Assembly: GCF_001704415.2 (NCBI RefSeq) | Contig: NC_030814.1 | Coordinates: 70,239,121 to 70,303,120, forward strand | Origin: Capra hircus | Lineage: Eukaryota > Chordata > Mammalia > Artiodactyla > Bovidae | Length of the DNA stretch: 64,000 bases | Direction of reading: 5' to 3' | In this document: piece by piece, positions 1 to 10,600 of the stretch | Layout: the number at the start of each line of letters is the position of its first letter | Numbering within the stretch: position 1 is the first letter of the stretch | Notes under the pieces: model-generated | Told to the model about the DNA's origin: nothing | Seen by the model: only the letters and a program-made list of their open reading frames with translations | Databases searched by the model: none | Program-made: the position numbers and the translations under genes

Positions 1-204
1 GACAATGTGATCTTCAAAATCTTTTGTCCAGGTATGTTCCTATGAGAGGCAAAAGGAAGGTCCCTTCCTCTGTAGGTAGTATCCTGTAGGCCCTGCAATG
101 GTTATTATCTTATAAGACAGACAATGAGGGACCCTGGCAATATCAAGGGGATAGGAACAGTCACATGTTAGGTTTGTTTTTCAAGCAGCTTGATGCCACC
201 AAAG
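1..204. other. No recognisable feature
   Basis: A/T-rich non-coding sequence. I see no coding exon, RNA gene or confidently assigned repeat. Confidence 0.5.
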
Positions 205-979
205 CAGTGGAGAAATAATCAGTCTCATTCATGGCTGGTGGGAAGTAATAATACCCTGTAGGAGCCATAGCCTGGTGATTTGTCTATTTTTGTAAAATTA
301 TGGCTTCATACATAATGAATCTTACTTGACCCAGGAATCTTACTTCTGGTAATTTGCCTTACAAATGTAAGTTCAAAAGTGCATGAGGACTACACTATAT
401 GCTTATTAATGCAGCATCACTTGAAATAGCAGGAGGTTGGAAACTATAAATATCCATCAGTAGGTGACCTGCTGAATGAACTAGGATTCCTCTAAGTGGG
501 ATATTAGACAGCTGCAAAAAAGACTGAGTAAAATTTCTATGTCTTGAGATAGAAAATAAAAATGTAACGGAGCTATAATTATATCTTTGTGTAAAATAGA
601 GGAAAATAAAAATATCTTTGCATTAAAAATTTTCTGGAAGAATATGTACATGGATACAAACTTGTTGCCTAAGAAAGGAGAATAGAAGTTGGATTCTTTG
701 CGTTGAATATTTTTATAGATGTTTCACTTTTTGAACAGTACAGTATATTACCTACTCAAAAGATGTTTTAAAAACTCATTTCGTGATGCAGCCTCTGTGG
801 AAAATGGTATGACGATTAAAAAAAATAAACATAGAAATACCTTATGATCAGCAAATACACTTCTAGATATATGTGCAGAAGAAGTGAAAGCAAGAACTTG
901 AACAGAACAGGTATAAGTAAACCCATGTTCACAGCAGCATTATTCACAATTGCTGAAAGATAAAAGGAATCTAAGTGGA

Positions 980-1238
980 CTGATGCTGAACCTGAAACTG
1001 CAGTACTTTGGCCACCTGATTCAAAAGACTGACTCATCTGAAAAGACCCTGATGCTGGGAAAGGTTGAAGGCAGGAGGAGACAGGGACGACAGAGGATGA
1101 GATGGTTGAATGGCATCACCGACTTGATGGAAATAAGTTTGAGCGAGCTTGGAGAGTTGGTGATGGACAGGGAAGCCTGGTATGCTGCAGTCCATGGGAT
1201 CACAAAGAGTCGGGCAGGACTGAGCAACTGAACTGAGC
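980..1238 (+). mobile_element. BovB (RTE) 3' fragment
   Basis: It encodes the familiar C-terminal end of the BovB reverse-transcriptase polyprotein (LQYFGHL, then RMRWLNGITDLME, then VMDREAW) and ends in the ACTGAACTGA-type tail. It is 5'-truncated and sits inside the ancient L1. Confidence 0.9.
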
Positions 1239-1302
1239 TGAATTGTCTACTGAGAGATAAATGGATAAACAAAATATGGTATATACATACAATGGAATAT
1301 TG

Positions 1303-1420
1303 AAAAGTGAAAATGTTAGTCCCTCAGTCGTGCCTGACTCTTTGGGACCCCAGGGATCAAACCCAGGTCTCCCACAAAGCAGGCAGATTCTTTATCGTCT
1401 GAGCCACAAGGGAACCCCCT
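1303..1420 (-). mobile_element. Bov-tA SINE, internally deleted
   Basis: In reverse orientation it has the tRNA-Glu-like head (gagccacaagggaacc at the right end) and the Bov-A start (tcagtcgtgcctgactc). The middle of the element is missing. Confidence 0.8.
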
Positions 1421-1554
1421 GTTGTTTAGCCTTGAGAGGAAGAAATTTAGAGCATGCTACAACATGGAAGAATCTTGAAGACATCATGCTAAGTGAAATA
1501 ACCCAATCACAAAGGAAAAATAATTTTGATTCATCTTATATGAGGTTCCTAGAG

Positions 1555-1755
1555 TGGCACAGCAATAAAGAATCCACCAGGCAATGCAGGAGAAGTGGGT
1601 TGGATCTCTGGGTCTAGAAGATCCCAGAGAAGGAAATGGCAACCCACTCCAGTATTCTTGCCTAGGAAATCCCAAGGACAGAGGATCCCTGGTGGGCTAC
1701 AGCCCATGGGATCTCAAAGAGTCGGACACGATTTAGTGACTAAACAACAACAACA
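1555..1755 (+). mobile_element. Bov-tA SINE
   Basis: A diverged tRNA-like head is followed by the Bov-A body (ggaaatggcaacccactcc, then agagtcggacacga) and a CAA-rich tail. It is inserted in the ancient L1. Confidence 0.85.
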
Positions 1756-1960
1756 AAGAATAGCCAAATGCATAGAGACAGAGAGTAGAATGGTGGTTGC
1801 CAGGGACTGCGAGAAAGATAGATAGGGAGCTAATGTTCACTGGGTAGAATCGCAGTTGGGCAATACGGAAAAGTTCTGAGGATGGATGTTGATGAGGGTT
1901 GCCTAGCAATGTGAGTGTGTTTAGAAGCACAGAATTGTGCATTTTAAAATAGTGAAAATG

Positions 1961-2132
1961 AACAAGATCCTACTGTATAGCACAGGGAACTATATTCACT
2001 ATCTTCTAACAAACCATAATGGAAAAGAATATGACAAAGTATATACACATAGACATATATACATATATATATATATATATCTGCTGTATAGCAGAAACTA
2101 GCATATTGTGTATCAGCTATAATTTTAAAAAA
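1961..2132 (+). mobile_element. 5'-truncated L1 3' end with target duplication
   Basis: This is an L1 3' UTR (tactgtatagcacaggg, then an AT-rich microsatellite) ending in a short A run. It is flanked by the direct repeat AATAGTGAAAATG at 1948-1960 and 2133-2145, so it is a separate, later insertion into the older L1. Confidence 0.85.
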
Positions 2133-2183
2133 AATAGTGAAAATGGTAAATTTTATTACATGCATTTTGAACAATTAAAAAAA

Positions 2184-2440
2184 ATTTATTTACTTTTGGC
2201 TGCACTGAGTCTTCCTTGCTGGGCGGGTGCTTTCTCTAATTGCGGTGCACAAGCTTCTCATTGCAGTGGTATCTTTTTGTGGAGCTCAGGCTGTAGAGTA
2301 CCTAGGCTTCAGTAGTTGCGGCTACGCCTCCAGAGCCCCGGCTGAACAGTTGTGACTCATAGGCTTCGTTGCCCAAGACAATGTGGGTTCCTACCAGACC
2401 GGGGATCCAACCGACGTCCCCTGCACTGCGGATTCTTTAA
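2184..2440 (-). mobile_element. CHR-type SINE
   Basis: Cetartiodactyl tRNA-derived SINE in reverse orientation. It has the tttggctgcactgagtc start, GC-rich body repeats (ttgcggtgc, agttgcggct) and gggatccaaccg near the tRNA-like head. Confidence 0.8.
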
Positions 2441-2599
2441 ACAATTTCTAAAATGTTGCTTTGTTAGTAGGTAAAGGATACAGTAACCAAAGAACAAGAG
2501 CGTAACACCAAGAAGCCCACATCAACTTATACACATGGATCAGAACAGAAGTATTTCTCCCTATCAACCTTCCGGTAGTGGAGAGCAAAATACACCTGT

Positions 2600-2672
2600 C
2601 GCCCAACGTGGGGCTCGAACCCACGACCCTGAGATTAAGAGTCTCATGCTCTACCGACTGAGCTAGCCGGGC
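2600..2672 (-). tRNA. tRNA-Lys (CTT)
   Basis: The reverse strand folds into a complete 73-nt cloverleaf. The acceptor stem starts GCCCGGC and ends with a G discriminator, the D arm is TAGCTCAGTCGG, and the T arm contains GGTTCGAGCCC (B box). The anticodon loop is CTCTTAA, giving anticodon CTT. The anticodon stem TGAGA/TCTCA is fully paired; the common mammalian form has G-C where this copy has A-T, a compensated change. It is transcribed by RNA polymerase III from internal A and B boxes. It shares strand with the Ala gene 465 bp away. It appears intact. Confidence 0.96.
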
Positions 2673-3136
2673 AGGCAAACCTTTGTTTCAGTAACTTTTA
2701 CTTGAAGGAAGCGTTCCGGTTGAATCTAGCTTGAGGTTTGAAGTTGAATTTAATTGGGACAAAATTGGGCCACTAAAGACAAGATTATTGACAACCTGAG
2801 ATATTTAAACTCTACCAATCATGCTTGAAACCGTCCTTCCCACTTCCGTCCCTTTTCTGCTCGCCCTTTTCTGCCAGCACCCTAGCCCTTTTCCATCCCT
2901 GAGAAACACAGGCGCTGAGGAGGAATAACGTTTGCATCCTGACACCATCGAAGAGCTTACTCCGTGAATTTTCAGTCCGAAGTTTAAACGCACTGACGCG
3001 GGGTTGGGCCTAGAGTGGGTGAAGGCCGCCGCCGTGCCCACAACCTGAGCAAACTGCACGATTTAGGGTGGTTCCTTGGATTCTGCATTTCTAAACTCTG
3101 GGGTCGACAGAAAGCAAAACGGAAACCAGCTTGTTT
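2673..3136. other. Single-copy spacer between tRNA genes
   Basis: Low-repeat DNA between tRNA-Lys and tRNA-Ala. It includes the 5' flank of the Lys gene and the 3' flank of the Ala gene. A T4 tract on the minus strand near 3116-3119 could end Ala transcription. No coding sequence is recognised. Confidence 0.5.
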
Positions 3137-3208
3137 TGGAGATGCCGGGGATCGAACCCGGGGCCTCATACATGCAAAGCATGCGCTCTACCACTGAGCT
3201 ACATCCCC
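3137..3208 (-). tRNA. tRNA-Ala (TGC)
   Basis: A complete 72-nt cloverleaf on the minus strand. The acceptor stem is GGGGATG/CATCTCC with one G-U pair and discriminator A. The A box is TAGCTCAGTGG and the B box GGTTCGATCCC. The anticodon loop is CTTTGCA, giving anticodon TGC. All stems pair, so this is a functional-looking gene with internal polymerase III promoters. It is the second member of the left tRNA pair. Confidence 0.96.
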
Positions 3209-3541
3209 AACCTGCCGCAAGGCTTGCTCTAATTTCTGTTAGGTGGTTATTGGTAAAAAGCACAGTCGAAAGAAGAGCATCTGCTAACTGTGACAATCGA
3301 AAGGCTGCAAAGGCCAGCGGCCAGAGCTGGGAGCTATTCCAGGGTCCTCTACTGACTTCAAGTGAGTGGACTTCGACCGAGATGACCAAGGGGAGCACAG
3401 GACCAGGATAAACACTTGGAGGCAGCGGTGAAAAAAGAAGGGAAAGTCATCCGGCACGAGGCCCAAAAATGAACTGTGAGCCGAAAGAAGGAAAGTAAGA
3501 TTAGGTGCAGGATGCTACGTTTGTTAAACAAAGAGAAGAGT
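3209..3541. other. Single-copy spacer
   Basis: 5' flank of tRNA-Ala up to the next BovB. No gene or repeat is recognised. Confidence 0.45.
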
Positions 3542-4702
3542 TGTTCAGTGACGGTAGCATGCCCGGCTTCCCTGTCCTTCACTGTCTCCCAGAGCTTGCT
3601 CAAACTCACGTCCATTGAGGCAGTAATGCCATCCAACCATCTCATCCTCTGTTGTTCCCTTCTCCTCCTGCCTTCAATCTTTCCCAGCATCAGAGTCTTT
3701 TCCAATGAGTCAGTTCTTTGCATCAGGTGGTCAAAGTATTGGAGCTTCAGTATCAGTCCTTCCAATGAATATTTAGAGTTGATTTCCTTTAGGATTACTG
3801 GTTTGATTTCCTTGCTGTTCAAGGGACTCTCAAGAAGTCTTCTCCAGCACCACTGTTGGAAAACATCAATTCTTTGGCATTCAGCCTCTCTACTGTGCAG
3901 CTCTCACATCCATGCATGACTACTGGAAAAACCATAGCTTGACTCTGCAGACCTTTGTCCGTAAAGTGATGTCTGCTTTTTAATGAGCTGTCTAGGTTTG
4001 TCATAGCTTTTCTTCCATGGAGTAAGTGTTTTTTAATTTCATGGCTGCAGTCACCATCTGCAGTGCTTTTGGAGCCCAAGAAAATAAGTCTCTCACTGCT
4101 TTCACTGTTTCCCCACCTATTTGCCATGAAGTGATGGGATTGGATGCCATAATCTTAGTTTTTTGAATGTTGAGTTTTAAGCCAGTTTTTCCACTCTGCT
4201 CTTTCACCCCCATCAAGAGGCTCTTTAATTCCTCTTCACTTTCTGCCATTAGGGTGGTGTCATCTGCATATCTGAGGTTATCGATAATCTTGATTCCAGC
4301 TTGGGATTCATCCAGCCTGGCATTTCGCTTGACGTACTCTGCACAGAAGTTAAATAAGCAGGGTGACATATACAGCACTGATGTACTCCTTTCCCAATTT
4401 GGAACCAGTCCATTGTTTCAGGTCCGGTTCTAACTGTTGTATCTTGACATGCATACCAGATTCTCAGGAGGCAGGTAAGGTGGTCTGGTATTCTCATTTC
4501 TTTAAGAATTTTCCACAGTTCGTTGTGATCCACACAGTCAAAAGCTTTAGCTTAGTCAATGAAGCAGAAGTCGATGTTGTTCTGGAATTTTCTTGCTTTT
4601 TCTATGGCTCAACAGATGTTAGCAATTTCATCTCTGGTTCCTCTGCCTTTTCTAGATCCAGCTTGTACATCTGGAAGTTCTTGTTTCAAGTATTGTTGAG
4701 AA
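3542..4702 (-). mobile_element. BovB (RTE), 5'-truncated
   Basis: In reverse orientation it covers the second half of the reverse-transcriptase region. The YADD motif is readable as LRYADDTTLMAES around 4250-4280, and the C-terminal IEGRRRREQQRMRWLDG segment around 3600-3680. Stops and frameshifts break the frame, so it is inactive. Confidence 0.92.
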
Positions 4703-4859
4703 GAGGAAGTGTAGTAAAGTGTGCAATATTTGTATAAAGTAATTCAGAATTGCAAAGTTGACGCTCGGGATTGGAAGGGGGCTGGGGCATAGGCAATGGG
4801 CAAAGTTTTTCACTGTTAAATGCTCTCTACATCTGAATTTTGAGCCATATTTAAATTAA

Positions 4860-5430
4860 CTGAACCCAAGAAAAGTTTATCAAGCTCTGTTGTGTACCTA
4901 GAACTGCTGTAGAAAACTGGGAGTTCGGCCATAAGCAAAACTGACATAGTTCATTACATCTATCAGCTCTGGTTTCGGAGGAGGTTGAGTGCTAAAGAGA
5001 AAATAGAGCCAGCCTTGAGGGAGAGAATGGAGTAAAGTGTGATTCTGAGAAGGTGACATTTGAAGAAAAGTGTTGAAAGAAGATGGAATGTGAGCCATGG
5101 AAGTGTCTGTGAAAAGAGAGGTCCAAGTAAAGGTGAGAGCCAGTTTAAAGGCCCTGAGGTAGGAGCTTTGTGACATGTTATTGCAGGAATAAAAAGGGGG
5201 TCCATGCAGCAGGGGAGAGTGACAGGAGGCGACGGGATGCATCTCCTATCACTTTGTATGCAGGGGATGGAGAGAAAGAATGGATAGTGCCTTTAGACAG
5301 TGTGAAGACTTCAACTTTTACTCTGAGAGAGGTGGGAGCCACGGGAGAATTTGAGGAAAGGAGGGCCCCTATCTGACTTGACATTTTAACAGGATTGTTC
5401 TCACAGCTGGATGGAGAAGATAGGACAGGA
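4860..5430 (+). repeat. Ancient mammalian interspersed repeat, family not assigned
   Basis: It resembles an old dispersed element seen in many mammals (gaaggtgacatttga, aaaggccctgaggtaggagc, cttttactctgagag in order). It is too diverged to name without a library search and has no coding frame. Confidence 0.45.
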
Positions 5431-6142
5431 GAGGGACAGAAGGGGAAATGTTGTGATCATCAAATTATAGGTGATGATGTCGCGGAAGAATTGAGATGCT
5501 GAGGACTAGGGGTGGGTCCTGTGCATTTCCCCTCTCTTGGGGAGCCTCAGAAGACTCACCGAATTGGGCCTGAGCACCTGGATGGATGGAGTTGCTGTTA
5601 AATGGAGCGTAGTGGGGAAGGCTGTGGGAAGAGCAGGTAGAGGGGCAGACAGAAGTGCACTGTGGATGTGACGAGTGTGTAACTCTCCCTTAGAACGCTT
5701 CATGTGGAGATGCTGCCCAGTGAGTGGGCTCTGGGAGCCAGGCATCCTAGGAAGAGTTGGGCTGGGGATTTGTGCATGGAGCAGGGAGAAAGTCTTTCAA
5801 GCAAGAAAGTGGAAGAGATCACAAGGAAGTGAGCATAGACAGAAAGTCCAAAGACCAAGCAAGGGCAGGGAGAGGAAGAGGAAACAACCGTGGTGACCAA
5901 GAAGCTGGTAGGAGGCCGTGGAAGCAGGAGAAAAGCCAGGGAGTACAGTACCCCGGAAGGAAGGCATGGTGCCAGAAGGAGGAAGCATCCGAGGAGAGAC
6001 GAGGTAAAGCCTAAGAAGCCGCCTGCTTTCCCCTTTGGGTTATGATCGCTGCGGTCACCGGTCACCTTGACAAGAGCAGTTTCTGAGGAGACTGAGGAAG
6101 AAAATCTGCTTAGAGTGCCCTCCAGAGGGAGTGGTGAGAGAC
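5431..6142. other. Non-coding, nothing recognised
   Basis: Purine-rich sequence upstream of the TRIM7 promoter region. Its open frames have no family resemblance or splice context. Confidence 0.45.
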
Positions 6143-6329
6143 GTGTGTGTGTTAGTCGCTCAGTTGTGTCCGACTCATTGTGACCCCAGGGACTGTCCAT
6201 GGAATCCTCCAGGGAAGAATATTGGAGTGGGTGGCCATTCTCTTCTCCAGGGAATCTACCCGATCCAGGGATCAAACCCGTTTTCGAATTTCGAGCAAAC
6301 TCTACGGTCTGAGCCACCAGGGAAGCCCC
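6143..6329 (-). mobile_element. Bov-tA SINE
   Basis: In reverse orientation it starts at gttagtcgctcagttgtgtc and ends with gagccaccagggaagcccc, the tRNA-like head. Confidence 0.9.
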
Positions 6330-6639
6330 TAAGGGGAGACCGGGTGTGAGCAAATATTATTGGCAGCTCCAGAAGGGTTGCAGAGAGCTGTACAAATACA
6401 GCTAAAGAGACAATAGAGGATTGGGTTTTGTTTTGGTTTTGTTTTTTTTAGGGGAGGAGGATAACCCTGAATAAAGCGGGGGGATTACTTTTAAGTGTAT
6501 TACTTGCATTAAGAAACAAAAAGAATAAATGGGCAGGGGAGGACACAAATGCAAGAAAGGTAGCTACAAAAGTGGATAAAAGGCCACTCATGGGGGTGGC
6601 GGTAGGAGGAAGAGCCAGGTTCCAGACTAAATTTAACTT

Positions 6640-7680
6640 AGTACAGGGCCGGACAAACCTGTGCTCCGGGAACCCGACACTGTGGTCGGGCGCCAGACCC
6701 TCGGGCTGTGCTGGGTCGGCCTCGGGCAGCAACTGGGAGTGGCGCCCAGGTGGGCGTGTGCTTCCACCTGTCCCGGCCCGTTTCTCACGGCTGACGGAGT
6801 CAGGCTTGGACAGCGTAGGCTAGCATTAGAGCTGAGATAAGGGAGAGACGGAGAGAGGGCCGCGAGACCTCCGAGGCCGCTGGCCAAGGCAGGGTATTGA
6901 GGGGGCTCAGCGGGAATGCAAGGCACTGGCCCGCGCTTAGATCCCCTGGACCTGTGCTACTCCGCCAGTTGTCAAGACGCACCCTCCTCTAGCGTTTCTC
7001 AGCCTGGAGCACTCAGCTCTAGTCTCTGCCAGCCGGCGTCAGCCCCGCCTTTCCTCTTTCAGCGGCCGCTCGGACTCCCGCCCCGGCCGCGCACTGTCGG
7101 CTCCGGCAACTTCCCCAGCGCCGCCCGACTTCGGTGAGCTGGAGGCGCGCATGGCGGCAGTAGGGCCGCGGACTGGCCCAGGCGCCGGGGCCGAGGCGCT
7201 GGCGCTGGCAGCAGAGCTGCAAGGAGAGGCGACCTGCTCCATCTGCCTGGAGCTCTTCCGCGAGCCAGTGTCCGTCGAGTGCGGCCACAGCTTCTGCCGC
7301 GCCTGCATCGCACGCTGCTGGGAGCGCCCGGGAACGAGGGCCACCGCCGTGTCCCACACGCTGTCCTTCTCGCTGCCCTGCCCGCAGTGTCGCGAGCCCG
7401 CGCGCCCCAGCCAGCTGCGGCCCAACCGGCAGCTGGCCGCGGTGGCCACACTGCTGCGGCGTTTCAGCCTGCCGGCCGGAGCGCCAGGAGAACGCGGGCC
7501 TCCGGAGGCTGTGGCGGCCGGGTGCGCGCAGCACGGCGAACCGCTCAAGCTCTACTGCCAGGACGATGGACGGGCCATTTGCGTGGTGTGCGACCGCGCC
7601 CGCGAGCACCGCGCTCACGCCGTGTTGCCGCTGGACGAGGCGGTTCAGGAGGCTAAGGTGAGTGTCGTCCCCACCCATGA
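6640..7680. promoter_or_regulatory. CpG island and promoter of TRIM7
   Basis: CpG density rises sharply from about 6640 and stays high through exon 1. No TATA box precedes the ATG, as is usual for a CpG-island promoter. The transcription start is probably within about 250 bp upstream of 7151, but I cannot place it exactly. CpG density falls soon after the exon 1 donor at 7658. Confidence 0.75.
7151..7657 (+). CDS. TRIM7: TRIM7 coding exon 1 (RING and B-box 2)
   Basis: Encodes residues 1-169. The exon ends in frame at Lys169 before the donor GTGAGT. It is strongly CpG-rich, which gives long spurious frames on the opposite strand. All zinc ligands of the RING and B-box are present. Confidence 0.96.
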
Positions 7681-10600
7681 AGGTTCTCGGGACCTCCAGT
7701 CCCGGTTCTAGTATTCCCGCGCACGCAGGAAGGCCCAGGTGAGCCCCTGCTTTTTTTTTGTCCTATCCCATGCTGCCTGGCATTAGCTTCGGGACTCAAC
7801 GCAGCTCTCCCTCTGTCACCAGCCTCCCACGTCCTTATCATTTCCTTTGGGGCCCATAGTGGACCCACTGCATGGTACCCCACAGATATGGCGATTTTCT
7901 GTCGGTCCCCGGCTTCTCGCAGTGCCTCCTTCACACCCCCACATGTGCTACCCCTACTATCAACCCTTACCACCGGCATAGCTCTGTTCAATGTTCTCTC
8001 ATCTCTTGTGGTCAAGTGAGAGGACCTTCCCAGGAGGTTGGGCTAAGGGGGTGAGCGGATCCAGAGTTGAGTAGAGTGCTGAGAGCCGGCTGGGATTCTC
8101 CGCGCCTGCCGCCTCCCTTTCCTGCCCACTTGCTGGGGTGTGCACTAGGAGGCCTGCGGCACAGTCCCCGGCCTTTCTTTGCTCTGACTCTGCTCCAGCC
8201 CTCCTACCCAGAGGGCTTCCTGATGCTGGTGAGGAGAGCAGAAAAGAGGGCTAGGCAGACTGGGCAGCTGGAGTGCCTGGATCTCAGCCTAGATTGTGCA
8301 CAGATGATCCTGAAGACCGGAGACCCTGAGGTCTTTGGAATCAGCTTGCAGTTGCCCTGTTCCCTTAAGTGCAGCCTGTGTAGGCTGCATCCCTCCCAAC
8401 TTCCAGAGGTGGCTTCATTCCTGCTTCCTCCACCTCAGTGAACAGGGCCTTCACTTTCTTCTGGGTGGTTTCAGGAAGGCCCATGTGGGGGTTTCCAGAA
8501 TCTTCTCCCGGCAATGTCTTCCTTCTCACCCTCCTGCAGGAGCTTCTGGAGTCCAGGCTGAAGGTCTTGAAGAAGGATTTGGAGGACTATGAGGCCTTTC
8601 GTTCCACAGAAGAGAAGGAGAGCAAGGAGCTTCTGGTGAGAATGGCAACCCCCACGTTGGCTCCCCCTCCCCCAACCCCATGCCCCAGGCCAACAACAGA
8701 GGGCCACCTACCACTCTGGATTTGAAGTGTGTGCCTGTGGAACAGAGGTGGATTTTAGAAATATCAGTTCAGTTCAGTCGCTCAGTCATGTCCGGCTCTT
8801 TACGACCCCATGGACTGCAGCACACCAGGCCACCCTGTGCATCACCGACTCCAGGAGTTTACCCTAACTCATCTCTGGTGAGTCGGTGATGCCATCCAAC
8901 CGTCTCATCCTCTGTCGTCCCCTTCTCCTCCTGCCCTCAATCTTTCCCAGCGTCAGGGGCTTTTCAAATGAGTCAGCGCTTCACATCAGGTGGCCAAAGT
9001 ATCAGAGTTTCAGCTTCAACATCAGTCCATCCAATGAACACTCAGGACTGATCTCCTTTAGGATGGACTGGTTGGATCTCCTTGCAGTCTAAGGGACTCT
9101 CAAGAATCTTCTTCAACACCACAGTTCAAAAGCATCAATTTGTCAGTGCTCAGCTTTCTTTATAGTCCAACTCTCACATCCATACACGACTACTGGAAAA
9201 ACCATAGCCTTGACTAGATGGACCTTTGTTGACAAAGTCATGTCTCTGTTTTTTAATATGCTGTCTAGGTTGGTCATAACTTTTCTTCCAGGAAGTAAGC
9301 ATCTTTTAATTTCATGGCTGCAATCACCATCTGCAGTGATTTTGGAGCCCCCCCCAAATAAAGTCAGCCACTGTTTCCACTGTTTCCCCATCTATTTCCC
9401 ATGAAGTGATGGGACTGAATGCCATGATCTTAGTTTTCTGAATGTTGAGCTTTAAACCAACTTTTTCACTCTCCTGTTTCACTTTCATCAAGAGGCTGTT
9501 TAGTTCTTCTTCACTTTCTGCCATAAGGGTGGTGTCATCTGCATATCTGAGGTTATCGATATTTCTCCCTGCAATCTTGATTCCAGCTTGTGTTTCTTCC
9601 AGTCCAGTGTTTCTTATGATTTACTCTGCAAATAAGTTAAATAAGCAGGGTGACAATATACAGCCTCGACGTACTCCTTTTCCTATTTGGAACCAGTCTG
9701 TTGTTCCATGTCCAGTTCTAACTGTTGCTTCCTGACCTGTGTACAGATTTCTCAAGAGGCAGGTCAGGTGGTCTGGTATTCCCATCTCTTAAAGAATTTT
9801 CCACATTTTGTTGTGATCCACTCAGTCAAAGGCTTTGGCATAGTTAATAAAGGAGAAACAGATGTTTTTCTAGAACTCTCTTGCTTTTTCCATGATCCAG
9901 CAGATGTTGGCAATTCAATCTCTGGTTTCTCTGCCTTTTGTAAAACCAGCTTGAACATCGGGAAGTTCACAGTTCATGTATTGTTCAAGCCTGGCTTGGA
10001 GAATTTTGAGCATTACTTTACTAGTGTGTGAGATGAATGCAATTTTGCAGTAGTTTGAGCATTCTTTGGCATTGCCTTTCTTTGGGATTGGAATGAAAAC
10101 TGACTTTTCCAGTCCTGTGGCCACTGCTGATTTTTCCAAATGTGCTGGCATATTGAGTACAGCACTTTCACAGCATCATCTTTTAGTATATGAAATATCT
10201 CAACTGGAATTCTATCACCTCTACTAGCTTTGTTTGTAGTGATGCTTTCTAAGGCCCGCTTGACTTCACATTCCAGGATGTCTGGCTCTAGGTGAGTGAT
10301 CACACCATCGTGATTATCTGGGTCATGAAGATCTTTTTTGTACAGTTCTTCTGTGTATTCTTGCCACCTGTTCTCAATATTGTCTGCTTCTCTTAGGTCC
10401 ATACCATTTCTGTCCTTTGTTGTGCCCATCTTTGGATGAAATGTTCCCTTGGTATCTCTAAGTTCTTGAAGAGATCTCTAGTCTTTCCCATTCTATTGTT
10501 TTCCTCTATTTCTTTGCACTGATCACTGAGGAAGGCTTTCTTATCTCTCCTTGCTATTCTTTGGAACTCTGCATTCAGATGGGTATATCTTTCCTTTTCT

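Larger units (their letters stand above)
205..1960 (+). repeat. Ancient L1 remnants (ORF2 end and 3' UTR), interrupted
   Basis: The pieces at 205-955, 1240-1300, 1425-1550 and 1755-1960 read in order like the end of an old mammalian L1. They carry the degenerate tract around the end of ORF2, then the 3' UTR, and the L1 resumes at 2133-2180. A BovB fragment, two Bov-tA SINEs and a young L1 3' end are inserted in it. No open frame survives. The part before 780 is more diverged and may be a separate copy. Confidence 0.6.

Noticed and set aside
5700..6353. 217-residue reverse open frame
   Set aside because: Part of it translates a Bov-tA SINE, and the rest has no recognisable domain or splice signals.
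7019..7678. 219-, 169- and 130-residue open frames on the strand opposite TRIM7 exon 1
   Set aside because: They are shadows created by the GC-rich exon. They have no family resemblance and fully overlap the RING/B-box coding exon.
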